Shown: piece by piece, positions 38,410-47,173 of the stretch | Layout of the letters: every line of letters starts with the position of its first letter | How positions within the stretch are numbered: position 1 is the stretch's first letter | NCBI RefSeq assembly: GCF_029960665.1 | Contig: NZ_JASBRB010000005.1 | Coordinates: forward strand, 62,001 to 126,000 | Source of the DNA: Pseudarthrobacter sp. AL07 | GTDB taxonomy: Bacteria > Actinomycetota > Actinomycetes > Actinomycetales > Micrococcaceae | DNA: 64,000 nucleotides | Reading direction: 5' to 3' | The notes under the pieces: generated by a model | Seen by the model: only the letters and a program-made list of their open reading frames with translations | What the model was told of the DNA's origin: nothing | Database searches by the model: none | Translations under genes and position numbers: made by a program

Positions 38410-39318
38410 TCAGTGCGCGGAACCCGGCAGCGGCTGGCATTTGGGGCAGAAGTAGATGTCCCGTTCCTCGGTGCCCGTTCCTTTGGCGAGGACCCCGTGG
38501 CGCACCGGGGTCCGGCATTTAAGGCAGGCCTGGTGTTCGCGCCGGTAGACCCAGTAACCGGGCAATCCGGAGGTCCGGCCGACAGGTGTCCCGCGCGGGT
38601 TGAGTACGGTCACCCTGCGCCCTGGCCCCAGGTTGGCTTCCAGTAGGACCTTCGCGTCGGTGATCATGGCCGTGAGGTCCGGCACTGCGGACACCGGCGC
38701 GGCGGGGTGAACTCCGGAGAGAAAGCACGCTTCGCAGCGGTAGATATTGCCGATCCCAGCGAGGTTCCGCTGGTCCAGCAGCGCGACTCCGATCGGGACG
38801 TCGGGGTTGGCGCGGAGCCGGGCTTCGGCTTCTGCAAGGTCCCAGCCCGGCCCCAGCAGGTCGGGCCCGAGATGTCCCACCACAGTGTCCTCGTCCGAGG
38901 TGCGGACCACTTCGACGACTCCCAGCGAGAAACCCACGGCGTCCGCCGTGGCGGTCCGCAGTACGCACCGGGCCGTGAACCCCGGTTTCCGCCACCGGCC
39001 GCCCGGCGGATAGACCTGCCAGGCGCCCTCCATCTTCAGATGTGAGTGGATGGTCAGCCCCTCGTTTGCCCCGCCCGGCCGGATTGGGCCGCCAGCGGCC
39101 AGGCTGCTGTCACCGGCCCGGCTGTCCGCGGCGCCGGCCGGGCGCCGGAGCCGCATCAGCAGGTGCTTGCCGCGCGGCACGACTTCGGTCACGGTCCAGC
39201 CGGCCAGGTTGAGCGTCGCGAAGCGCGGCACCCGGAAGTCCGAGGAGATGAGTTCCTGCCCCGCAAGGGCGGCATGCAACTGGGCGGTTGCCCGCCAGAC
39301 GGAATCTCCCTCAGGCAC
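38410..39318 (-). CDS. nei: DNA glycosylase/AP lyase, Fpg/Nei family (Nei2 type)
   Basis: 302 residues. MPEGDSVWR has the catalytic Pro2 and Glu3; LLDQRNLAGIGNIYRCEACF is the helix-two-turn-helix; the C-terminal zinc finger has Cys in CLKCRTPV and CPKCQ. It removes oxidised pyrimidines. Its start overlaps the end of lhr on the same strand, the Lhr-Nei2 pairing common in actinobacteria, which suggests a joint repair role. Confidence 0.9.
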   Translation of the reverse strand: MPEGDSVWRATAQLHAALAGQELISSDFRVPRFATLNLAGWTVTEVVPRGKHLLMRLRRPAGAADSRAGDSSLAAGGPIRPGGANEGLTIHSHLKMEGAWQVYPPGGRWRKPGFTARCVLRTATADAVGFSLGVVEVVRTSDEDTVVGHLGPDLLGPGWDLAEAEARLRANPDVPIGVALLDQRNLAGIGNIYRCEACFLSGVHPAAPVSAVPDLTAMITDAKVLLEANLGPGRRVTVLNPRGTPVGRTSGLPGYWVYRREHQACLKCRTPVRHGVLAKGTGTEERDIYFCPKCQPLPGSAH

Positions 39319-42300
39319 GGATCCTCAATCCTTTCGGGGTGGAGTAGGCGCCCGCGTGGGCCAGGGCGGCGGCGACCGGGGTGTCCAGGATGCCGTGTCC
39401 GTTGACTTTTTCCATGATCAGCTTGTCCACCGCACGGCGGGTCACGACGCCAACCAGGGCTTCTCCCGCGGCGGCAAGGATGTCGGAGTCATCCGTGAAT
39501 GCCAGCAGCGTCTTGCCGCCGCGTTCGACGTAGAGGACCAGAGCGCCGTCGACCAGCACCACGATGGCACCGGCTTTCCGGCCCGGGCGGTGGCCGGTTC
39601 CTGCCTCGACGTCCAGGGCCGGCCACGGCAGGGCCGCACCGTAGGGGTTGGCGGGATCAGTCGCCGCGAGGGCCAGCGCCACTGGATCGGGCTTGGACAG
39701 TTGGCTGTCCTCGGAGTAGGAGCGCAGCCGGTCGACGGTGGCGGGCACCGCGAACTGGGCAGCGCCGAGATGTTCGATGAAGTACCCCCGGCGGCAGCGG
39801 CCCGCTTCCTCCAACCGGGCCAGGACTTTATACATCAGGCCGAAGCCACCCAGGATGTTCTCCGCCATGACCGATCCGCGGGTCAGCACACCGTAGCGGT
39901 CCAGCAGTAATTCCGCGGTAGCCCGGGCATGGATGGTCGGGTCAAGCTCGGGGGCGGGTAACGCGGACCAGCGTCCGGCGGCCAGCGGGGGCGTGGGCAA
40001 ACCTCCCCCGAGGGAACCGTGGCGTCCGCCATCGAGTCCGGGCGACCCGAGCAGCCCGGTGCCGTGCGCCCGGCCCAAGCGGCTCAGCCTCGGCGCCCTG
40101 GCACGAGGTGCCCGCGCGGCCTGCCGGTGGGCGGTGTGCCCGCCGGCGATCATTGCCCGGACGGGGCCGAACGTGTCGCCGGTGATCCGGCCGGCCCATA
40201 CGAGGTCCCACAGTGCGGACACGACGTCCTGATCGCCGAGCACGGCGTCCATTCCGCCGGCAATCTCCTTCAACTGCCGGTAGAAGTAGCCGCCGCCGTT
40301 GGTCTTCAGGTGCTCCAGCAGCCGCTGCTGGGCGTCCCCGGGCTCGTGGTCGATCAGAGGATTCAGTGTCAGCTCGGCAGAATCTGCCAGATGCAGGCTG
40401 ATCCAGCCATCGTTCCCCGGCAGCGCCCCGGCGCCGGACCAGAGGACCTCCCCGGCGGCCATCAGTTCGTCCAGCATGGCCGGCTGATAGTCGGCCACGC
40501 GGCTGGCCAGGATCAGTGGTTCCCATGCTGACGCGGGGATGGGCACGCCGGAAAGCTGGTCGACGGCGGTGATAATTCCGTCGAGTCCGCGCAGGACCGA
40601 CTGGCCCCGCTGGCTGCCCGGTGCGCGGACGTTTTGCCAGGCGGGGAGGAACCGGCCATAGGCGGCGGCGTCGACGGGCTCGACCTCGGCCCGCAGGGCT
40701 GCGAGTGAGCGGCGGCGAAGCTTGCGCAGCACCTCGGCGTCGCACCATTCGCTGGCTCCGGCGAGCGGCTGAGCGACGGCGGCAGGTGAAGGAATGACCG
40801 CCCCGGCGGCTCCGGCCCGGTCATCAGCGGTTGCAGCGGCCTCGTCCGTGACGGCCAGGTCCTCTGGCAGCGCGGAGTGCGGGCGGAACTCACCCTCGAC
40901 CACGCGGCCGTCAGCTGCGAGCCGCTTCAGCGCAGTGCCCACGACGGCGACGCCGAGTCCGAGCCGGGCCGCCGCTTCGGCCGCGGTGAACGGCCCGTGG
41001 GTGCGGGCGTACCGGGAAACAAGATCACCCAGGGGGTCAGCGACGGGTTCGATAAACGCCAACGGCACGCCCATGGGCAGCGGAACACCGAGGGCATCAC
41101 GCAGCCGGGCCGCATCCTCGACTGCGGCGTGGTGTTCGATGCCGCCAATGTTGACCTTGATGGCGCGGTTGGCCCGCAGCAACGCGGTCAGGTGCGCAGC
41201 AGCGTCGACGGGAGCTACCGCCGGCGCCGGAGCGCTTTCTGCGTTCACGGTCTCCAGCCTGGCGGCTACCTCGTCCGGGGCCAGCGGCCCGAGGAGGCGC
41301 AGCAGATCGGCGACGCCTTCCATGCCGCGTACCTTCCGGTCCGGCGCAAGCCGCTGCAGTTCCCGTTCGGTGGCGTCGATGACCTTGGCGTCGAGGAGCT
41401 CGCGCAACTCGACCCGGCCGAGGAGCTCGTTGAGCAGGGTCGAATCCAGCGCCAGCGCGGCGGCACGGCGCTCGGCAAGCGGGGAATCGCCCTCATACAG
41501 GAACTGGGCGACGTAGCCGAACAGCAAGGACTTCGCGAACGGTGAGGGCTGCTGGGTGGTGGTCTCCACGATCCGCAGTTCACGCCGTTCCACCGCGGCG
41601 GCGAGGTCCTTCAGCGCCGGAAGATCGTAGACGTCCTGCAGACACTCGCGCACGGTCTCGAGCACGATCGGGAAGGTCGGGTATTTCCGGGCGACGTCCA
41701 GCAGTTGGGCCGAACGCTGGCGCTGCTGCCACAGAGGCTGCCGCTTCCCGGGGTTCTGCCGCGGCAGCAGCAGTGCCCGTGCGGCGCACTCACGGAACCG
41801 CGAGGCGAAGAGGGCGCTGCCGCCCACTTCCGCCGTCACGATCTGTTCCAGTTCCGCGGGGTCGAAGAGGAACAGTTCGGCGCCGGGCGGCTCGTCCTCC
41901 ATCATGGGCACCCGCAGGACGATGCCGTCGTCGGCAGCCATTGCGGAGCCGTCCAGCCCGTAGCGTTGCTGCAGCCGCTGGCCGACCGCGAGGGCCCAGG
42001 GAGCATGGACGGGCATACCGAAGGGGCTGTGCAGCACCACCCGCCAGTCACCGAGCTCATCGTGGAAGCGCTCGACGACGAGGGTTGTGTCGCTCGGGAC
42101 CACCTCGGTGGCGAGTTTCTGCTCGGCGAGGTACTGGATGAGGTTGTTGGCGGCGAAATCGTCCAGCCCGCTGGCCTTACAGCGTTCCGTGGCCGGCCCG
42201 ACGTCGGACGCGGAGAGTTCACGGACGAACGCACCGAGGGCGCGGCCCAGATCGACGGGACGGCCCAGGGAGTCGCCCTTCCAGAAGGGAAGCTTGCCGG

Positions 42301-44368
42301 GCTGGCCGAAGGCGGGGGTGACCAGGACACGGTCGTGGGTGATGTCCTCGATCTTCCAGCTCGTCGCACCGAGTGCGAAGACGTCCCCGACCCGTGATTC
42401 ATAGACCATTTCCTCGTCGAGTTCGCCGACCCGTCGTCCGCCCTTGGCCGCGGCAGCGGCCGGGCTCGCGGCCCGTCCGTCGCCGCCCGCGGAGCCGGAT
42501 CCTTCCACCTCGGTGCCAATGATGTAGACGCCGAACAGCCCGCGATCCGGAATCGTCCCGCCGGAAGTGACAGCGAGGCGCTGCGCGCCCGGGCGGCCTT
42601 CGATAGTGCCGGCGTTGCGGTCCCAGATGATCCGCGGACGCAGTTCGGCGAATTCGTCGGAAGGGTAGCGCCCGGCCAGCAGGTCCAGGGTGGCCTCAAA
42701 GGCGGAGCGGGGGAGCGAAGCGAAGGGGGCGGAGCGCCGGACGGTCGCGAACCATTCCTCCACTTCGATCGCGCCGAGCGCGGTCGCGGCCACGGTCTGC
42801 TGGGCGAGGATGTCCAGGGGGTTGGCGGGGACGCTGAGCCGTTCGATCTTGCCGCCGAGCATCCGCTCGACCGTGATCGCGGTGTGCACGAGGTCCGCCC
42901 GGTGCTTGGGGAACAGGACGCCTTGGGAGATCTCGCCGACCTGGTGCCCGGCGCGGCCTACACGCTGCAGGCCGCTGGCCACCGACGGCGGCGATTCGAC
43001 CTGAACGACCAGGTCCACGGCGCCCATGTCGATGCCGAGCTCCAACGACGACGTGGCCACGACGCAGCGCAGCCGGCCGGACTTAAGGTCGTCCTCGATC
43101 AGGGCACGCTGGTCCTTGGATACCGATCCGTGGTGGGCGCGGGCCAGCACCGGATCGGCGCGTGCGGTACTGCCGGCCTGCGCCATCATGTGCGCCGGGG
43201 TGGCCGTCGACGTCGGCGCCAGTGCGGACCCGCCGGTCGATCCCGCCCCGTCAGCCGCCCCGCCAGCCAGGCTGTCATCCTGCGGCGAATCCCATCCGCC
43301 ACCGGCGGCCATGAGTTGGCGTTCAGCATAGATCTCGTTGAGCCGGGCCGTGAGCCGCTCGGAGAGCCGGCGCGAGTTGGCGAACACGATGGTGGACTGG
43401 TTGGCCAGCACCAGGTCCACGATCTTTTCCTCCACATGCGGCCAGATGGATGCCTGCGGCTGCAGGCCCGAGGCCGGGCCGGAATCGAATGCCCCCGCGG
43501 CGCCCTGGAGATCGGACATGTCCTCCACCGGCACGGAGACAGTCAGATCCCAGTTCTTCCGCGATACCGGCGCAACAATTTCCACCGGCGCCGAGCCGGC
43601 CAGGAACTGCGCCACGAGTTCCCGCGGCTCCACGGTCGCGGACAGGCCGATCCGCTGTGCCGGCTTGGGCAGCAGTGCATCCAGGCGTTCCAGCGAGACG
43701 GCGAGGTGGGCGCCGCGTTTGGTTCCGGCGACGGCGTGCACCTCATCAACGATGATGGTGTCCACCTCGGTGAGTGTCTCCCGGGCCTTGGACGTCAGCA
43801 TCAGGAACAGGGACTCGGGTGTGGTGATGAGAATGTCCGGCGGGTGGCTTAGCAGCGCGCGCCGGTCAGCCGTCGTCGTATCCCCGGAGCGGACCCCGAC
43901 GGTGATCAGGGGAGTAGGGAGGCCGAGCCGTTTGGCAGTCTGGGTTATCCCGATCAGGGGTGAGCGGAGGTTGCGTTCCACGTCAACGCCCAGTGCCTTT
44001 AGGGGTGAGATATACAGGACGCGGGTCTTGCGTTTGGGCGCACGGGCGCGCACGACCTTGACGGGCGCCTCGACTCTCCCCCCGGCTTCGCCCTTTACCG
44101 GTGGGGCATCCATGCCGGGCAATTCCGGGGCCGCAGCGAGCAGTCGGTCCAGTGCCCAGAGAAATGCCGCGAGCGTTTTGCCTGAACCCGTGGGTGCCAC
44201 CACCAGGGCGTGCGCACCGGACGAGATGGCGTTCCACGCGCCGGTCTGCGCCGGGGTTGGCTCCGAAAATGCCCCAAGGAACCAGTCCCGCGTGGACTGG
44301 CTGAACTGGTCCATTTGAGCGCCGGGGAGGACATCCGGACCAGTTCCCAGCGGCTTGTTCTCCTGCAT
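39311..44368 (-). CDS. lhr: Lhr-type ATP-dependent helicase
   Basis: 1685 residues from ATG 44368; longer frames run into a pseudogene. Motif I VAPTGSGKTLAAFLWAL (near 57-73), DEVH box IIVDEVHAVAGTKRGAHLA, motif VI GLQRVGRAGHQVGE, then the winged-helix and beta-barrel domains of the Lhr core. The remaining ~650 residues are the Lhr C-terminal domain. Lhr-core enzymes are 3'-to-5' translocases preferring RNA:DNA hybrids. A Gly/Ser/Ala-rich insertion (GGAADGAGSTGGSALAP) sits in the helicase part. Confidence 0.95.
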   Translation of the reverse strand: MQENKPLGTGPDVLPGAQMDQFSQSTRDWFLGAFSEPTPAQTGAWNAISSGAHALVVAPTGSGKTLAAFLWALDRLLAAAPELPGMDAPPVKGEAGGRVEAPVKVVRARAPKRKTRVLYISPLKALGVDVERNLRSPLIGITQTAKRLGLPTPLITVGVRSGDTTTADRRALLSHPPDILITTPESLFLMLTSKARETLTEVDTIIVDEVHAVAGTKRGAHLAVSLERLDALLPKPAQRIGLSATVEPRELVAQFLAGSAPVEIVAPVSRKNWDLTVSVPVEDMSDLQGAAGAFDSGPASGLQPQASIWPHVEEKIVDLVLANQSTIVFANSRRLSERLTARLNEIYAERQLMAAGGGWDSPQDDSLAGGAADGAGSTGGSALAPTSTATPAHMMAQAGSTARADPVLARAHHGSVSKDQRALIEDDLKSGRLRCVVATSSLELGIDMGAVDLVVQVESPPSVASGLQRVGRAGHQVGEISQGVLFPKHRADLVHTAITVERMLGGKIERLSVPANPLDILAQQTVAATALGAIEVEEWFATVRRSAPFASLPRSAFEATLDLLAGRYPSDEFAELRPRIIWDRNAGTIEGRPGAQRLAVTSGGTIPDRGLFGVYIIGTEVEGSGSAGGDGRAASPAAAAAKGGRRVGELDEEMVYESRVGDVFALGATSWKIEDITHDRVLVTPAFGQPGKLPFWKGDSLGRPVDLGRALGAFVRELSASDVGPATERCKASGLDDFAANNLIQYLAEQKLATEVVPSDTTLVVERFHDELGDWRVVLHSPFGMPVHAPWALAVGQRLQQRYGLDGSAMAADDGIVLRVPMMEDEPPGAELFLFDPAELEQIVTAEVGGSALFASRFRECAARALLLPRQNPGKRQPLWQQRQRSAQLLDVARKYPTFPIVLETVRECLQDVYDLPALKDLAAAVERRELRIVETTTQQPSPFAKSLLFGYVAQFLYEGDSPLAERRAAALALDSTLLNELLGRVELRELLDAKVIDATERELQRLAPDRKVRGMEGVADLLRLLGPLAPDEVAARLETVNAESAPAPAVAPVDAAAHLTALLRANRAIKVNIGGIEHHAAVEDAARLRDALGVPLPMGVPLAFIEPVADPLGDLVSRYARTHGPFTAAEAAARLGLGVAVVGTALKRLAADGRVVEGEFRPHSALPEDLAVTDEAAATADDRAGAAGAVIPSPAAVAQPLAGASEWCDAEVLRKLRRRSLAALRAEVEPVDAAAYGRFLPAWQNVRAPGSQRGQSVLRGLDGIITAVDQLSGVPIPASAWEPLILASRVADYQPAMLDELMAAGEVLWSGAGALPGNDGWISLHLADSAELTLNPLIDHEPGDAQQRLLEHLKTNGGGYFYRQLKEIAGGMDAVLGDQDVVSALWDLVWAGRITGDTFGPVRAMIAGGHTAHRQAARAPRARAPRLSRLGRAHGTGLLGSPGLDGGRHGSLGGGLPTPPLAAGRWSALPAPELDPTIHARATAELLLDRYGVLTRGSVMAENILGGFGLMYKVLARLEEAGRCRRGYFIEHLGAAQFAVPATVDRLRSYSEDSQLSKPDPVALALAATDPANPYGAALPWPALDVEAGTGHRPGRKAGAIVVLVDGALVLYVERGGKTLLAFTDDSDILAAAGEALVGVVTRRAVDKLIMEKVNGHGILDTPVAAALAHAGAYSTPKGLRIRA

Positions 44369-44435
44369 GCCTCCATCATGCCCTAACCCACTGACCTGAT
44401 TACCTGCGGGGGCAGACCGCCGGCAACCGTCCGGA

Positions 44436-44880
44436 TCAGGCAGGTCCAAGCCTCGGGAGATCCTTGGTGGCTGGGCCTTCGAGGAGCTTGCGCCGTTCAC
44501 CGTAGAGACCGCCACCGGTCGGCTGCAGTCGCGGAACACCATTGCCTGCCCCACTTGTTGTAGCCGGTGCCGAAAATATACGGCCCCGTCCGCGGGCCAG
44601 CGGGCCAAAGAAGGGCATCAGATTGGTGGCCTGGTAGTCCTGGGCTGAACACATGTGCGTGGGCACGGCGCCGGGAAAGTGCGCCAGGGCCCAGTCCAGC
44701 AGACCCGACCCGTGGGACTTTTGGGATTCGGTCCGCGCCACATGGTGCCCGTCTCCGCCTGCCAGCAGGAGCCGGCGCCCCTCGGCCTCGTAGTCTTGCA
44801 GTCAGGTCAACGTAGGCCCCGACCTGTCTTCTGCGGAAAACACCGGGCCAGGCTGGACGGGACGTCATAGACACTAGGTG
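44436..44880 (-). pseudogene. C-terminal remnant of an FAD-dependent oxidoreductase
   Basis: One frame reads LQDYEAEGRRLLLAGGDGHH, ARTESQKSHGSGLLDWALAH, FPGAVPTHMCSAQDYQATNL and MPFFGPLARGRGRIFS. The next frame supplies TGYNKWG, and the first frame then resumes at NGV and GGLYGERRKLLEGPATKDLP before the stop at 44436. This is the C-terminal half of a DAO-type oxidoreductase, broken by at least two indels and an in-frame TGA at 44802-44804. The N-terminal FAD-binding half is missing. Confidence 0.75.
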
Positions 44881-44910
44881 TACTTACCAAGGCCGGCCGG
44901 GCCCAGAGCA

Positions 44911-45546
44911 TCAGGCGGGCTGGAAGGCTCCGACGCTCAGGAGGGCGATGTTCGCATTTGTGCACGCGCTGGTGGGCTGCGGCAGGAACAACGACGCCGT
45001 ATCTTCCGGCGGGTAGATGCGGTAACCGGCCGCGTCCGTCAGCGTGCAGTCGCTGTAATTCGCGGCCTGGGTGTAGCGGAGGACGGCGGTTCCGGTCTGG
45101 TCCGGCGCGAGCAGGACGTCCGCTACGGGGGTGGTTTCGTCGCGGGTCGCCGCCGCGCCAATCGGTGCGCCGTCGGCGTCGGCGGTCAGCGAAACCCCCG
45201 GGTATCCCTTGAGCAGGCAGGGCGCCGTGCCCGTGTTCGTGAGGTTCAGTTTCATGTAGACGCTGCCCGCCGCGCCCCCGCCGGACGCATCGGTAGCAGC
45301 CGACAGGGTGGCCGCCTTGCAGAGCGCGGGAGCGGGCGGGGTGGTGGACGACGGCGGCGACTGGGACGCGTCCGGAGACGCCGGCGTGGCGGACGGGCTG
45401 GCGGAGTTGGTCCCCTGCGTTGTCGTCCCCGGCGTCGCGGTCCCCTGCGTCTGCGGCTGGCTCGGTCCGCAGGCGGTGAGCATCAGCGCCGCCGCCGCGA
45501 CCGCCGTCGTAATAACAAACCCTTGTGAAATGCGCTGAGACGTCAT
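44911..45546 (-). CDS. DUF4232 lipoprotein
   Basis: 211 residues. The signal peptide ends in the lipobox LTAC, followed by a Ser/Thr/Pro-rich linker to about residue 72. The DUF4232 domain follows: KLNLTNTGTAPCLLKGYPGV and TAVLRYTQAANYSDC, with Cys residues able to form disulfides. It is probably anchored outside the membrane. Function unknown. A perfect hairpin lies 57 bp upstream of the start. Confidence 0.85.
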   Translation of the reverse strand: MTSQRISQGFVITTAVAAAALMLTACGPSQPQTQGTATPGTTTQGTNSASPSATPASPDASQSPPSSTTPPAPALCKAATLSAATDASGGGAAGSVYMKLNLTNTGTAPCLLKGYPGVSLTADADGAPIGAAATRDETTPVADVLLAPDQTGTAVLRYTQAANYSDCTLTDAAGYRIYPPEDTASLFLPQPTSACTNANIALLSVGAFQPA

Positions 45547-45602
45547 GGCACCACCTTTGTTGCTGCTGTGACGGGAGTCAACGCTGCCACGGGCCTGCGG
45601 GA

Positions 45603-45643
45603 GGATTTGATGCCCGGATCGTGATCATCCGGGCATCAAATCC
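45603..45643. terminator. Terminator hairpin downstream of the YcnI gene
   Basis: Perfect 17-bp stem (GGATTTGATGCCCGGAT / ATCCGGGCATCAAATCC), 7-nt loop, 8 bp past the YcnI stop. It separates the YcnI unit from the DUF4232 gene. Confidence 0.8.
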
Positions 45644-45650
45644 GGCGATG

Positions 45651-46385
45651 TTACGCGGCCGTTTCCTGTCGGCGCTTTGAGCTGCTGCGGGCGAAGGCCA
45701 CCCCGCCAAGGGCGAGTCCGCCGAGACCGGCAGCAAGCCCCGCCCAGCTGCGGGCGTCCGCGCCACTGTCGGTCACCGAGGTTGCCTGCTCGGTGGTGTG
45801 CGCCGTAGAAGCAGCAGCGCCGTGGCCGTCAGCGCTGGCCGCCTCGGTGATGGTGATGGACGGGGCCGGCGCCTTGAGGGAGTGCGGGTCCTGGCCGTCC
45901 GTGGCGATCTCCGACCAGTCAGTCTGCCCGCTTTCGCACGACTGCAGCGTGGGGAAGTAGAGCGTGGAGCCGGCCGCATCGGGCAGCTTGACCGACAGCA
46001 CCAGGGCATCGCGCAGCTCGTGCTCCAGCGGAGCCTTTGCCGTGTACACAATCTGGCTGGTCCGCTTGGTGATGGACGTGCCGTCGGCCAGTTTCTTCGG
46101 CTCGGCAAGCTGCTCGGTCACCTTTTCCACGGTCCAGTCGGGGTTCACGGTGGGCTGGGCGTCGTTGAGTTCGGCCGGCAGGGTGATGGCCACTTTGGTG
46201 GTGTCGGACTCCTCGCAGCCGTGCGTGATGCCGAAGGTGAGCAGGGCGTAGGAATTGGCGTCAGTTTTGTTCGGGGTGACGCCGACGTGGGCCGACGCGC
46301 CTGCTGCTGCGGCCAGGATCAGGACTGCTGCGCCGCCGGTGGCTGTTGCAGAGGTGAGGGTACGGCGAAGGAAGGTGGTGGTCAT
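45651..46385 (-). CDS. YcnI-family copper-associated membrane-anchored protein
   Basis: 244 residues from ATG 46385. A signal peptide ends ...GASA, and the mature protein begins HVGVTPNKTDANSYALLTF; the N-terminal His is the copper ligand of DUF1775 proteins, with Trp in PDWTVEK as a second site. After a Ser/Ala/His linker the C-terminus has a membrane helix (WAGLAAGLGGLALGGVAF) and a basic tail. YcnI is implicated in copper acquisition or homeostasis. Confidence 0.85.
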   Translation of the reverse strand: MTTTFLRRTLTSATATGGAAVLILAAAAGASAHVGVTPNKTDANSYALLTFGITHGCEESDTTKVAITLPAELNDAQPTVNPDWTVEKVTEQLAEPKKLADGTSITKRTSQIVYTAKAPLEHELRDALVLSVKLPDAAGSTLYFPTLQSCESGQTDWSEIATDGQDPHSLKAPAPSITITEAASADGHGAAASTAHTTEQATSVTDSGADARSWAGLAAGLGGLALGGVAFARSSSKRRQETAA

Positions 46386-46473
46386 GGGATTGCCTTTCGG
46401 CCGCACGCCGCATGGCGGCGTGCGGAAGTACGGGGTGGGGCCCGCGGCCTGCGGAAGTGCCGTGCGGGCGGGG

Positions 46474-47097
46474 TCAGGAAGCTACGACGGCGGAAGGCGG
46501 GCCGCGTCGGCTGTGTTGCCTGAGGTTCCGCCAGGGGCGGAGGGGGAGAACCGCCGGTGGGCCGGGCACCGAACTCGGCGTAGCGGCGTCGGGGGTTACC
46601 GCTTCCGGGAGCCGGACGAGGGGCTTCAGCCACGCGGCCAGAGCCCACAGCGCGGCCTCGCCCTTGGCAAGCAGGAGGGCGCAGGCGGCCGTGGCGAGTG
46701 TGTGGGTCAGGAGCATCAGGATGCCCGTGGAGCCGGAATCATTGATGTGGCTGGCGGCTGCCATGACAGGCGCGGCGGCGCCGGAGAAGTGCGCGTTATG
46801 GAGCCCGGCGGCAGCAATGCTCGCAGCGCTACCTGTGGAACTGAAGGCCGTCAAGGCTTCGTGCAGGATGAACTGGCCGGCGCCCAGGACCGTGAGCATG
46901 GCCGGAAAAGTGAGTCGCAGCCTCGTGGCCGTGGTGGCCGCCAGTACTGTCACTGCGAGCACGGCCAGCAGGATGCCTGGGGCGGGAAGGTCGCCGCCGC
47001 CGGCCACGTGGGCCCAGGCGGCAAGAGTCAGGACTCCCGTGGAGAGGGACGCGGCGCGAAGGAAATGGAAGGGTGGCCGGGCATGGTTGGTGCGCAC
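46474..47097 (-). CDS. Membrane protein linked to YcnI
   Basis: 207 residues with about five hydrophobic segments (SLSTGVLTLAAWAHVAGGG, GILLAVLAVTVLAATTA, MLTVLGAGQFILHEALTAF and GILMLLTHTLATAACALLL). It is rich in His outside helices (HNAHFSG, HIND, HEALT), which would suit a metal-linked role. The C-terminal ~45 residues are Pro/Arg-rich. It lies 88 bp upstream of the YcnI gene in the same direction. No named family recognised. Confidence 0.7.
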   Translation of the reverse strand: MRTNHARPPFHFLRAASLSTGVLTLAAWAHVAGGGDLPAPGILLAVLAVTVLAATTATRLRLTFPAMLTVLGAGQFILHEALTAFSSTGSAASIAAAGLHNAHFSGAAAPVMAAASHINDSGSTGILMLLTHTLATAACALLLAKGEAALWALAAWLKPLVRLPEAVTPDAATPSSVPGPPAVLPLRPWRNLRQHSRRGPPSAVVAS

Positions 47098-47173
47098 GGA
47101 TCCTCCTTATTTCGGTCGCCGGTGACGGTCTCCAGTCGCGTTCTAACTGTGGTTCTTCTGCAACGTTCAGATT

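Noticed and set aside
40794..44318. Several rightward frames of 200-325 codons opposite lhr
   Set aside because: All lie antisense to lhr and are Ser/Arg/Ala-rich without motifs.
44369..44608. 80-codon N-terminal extension of lhr
   Set aside because: It is read through the FAD-oxidoreductase remnant in a false frame; the helicase homology starts shortly after ATG 44368.
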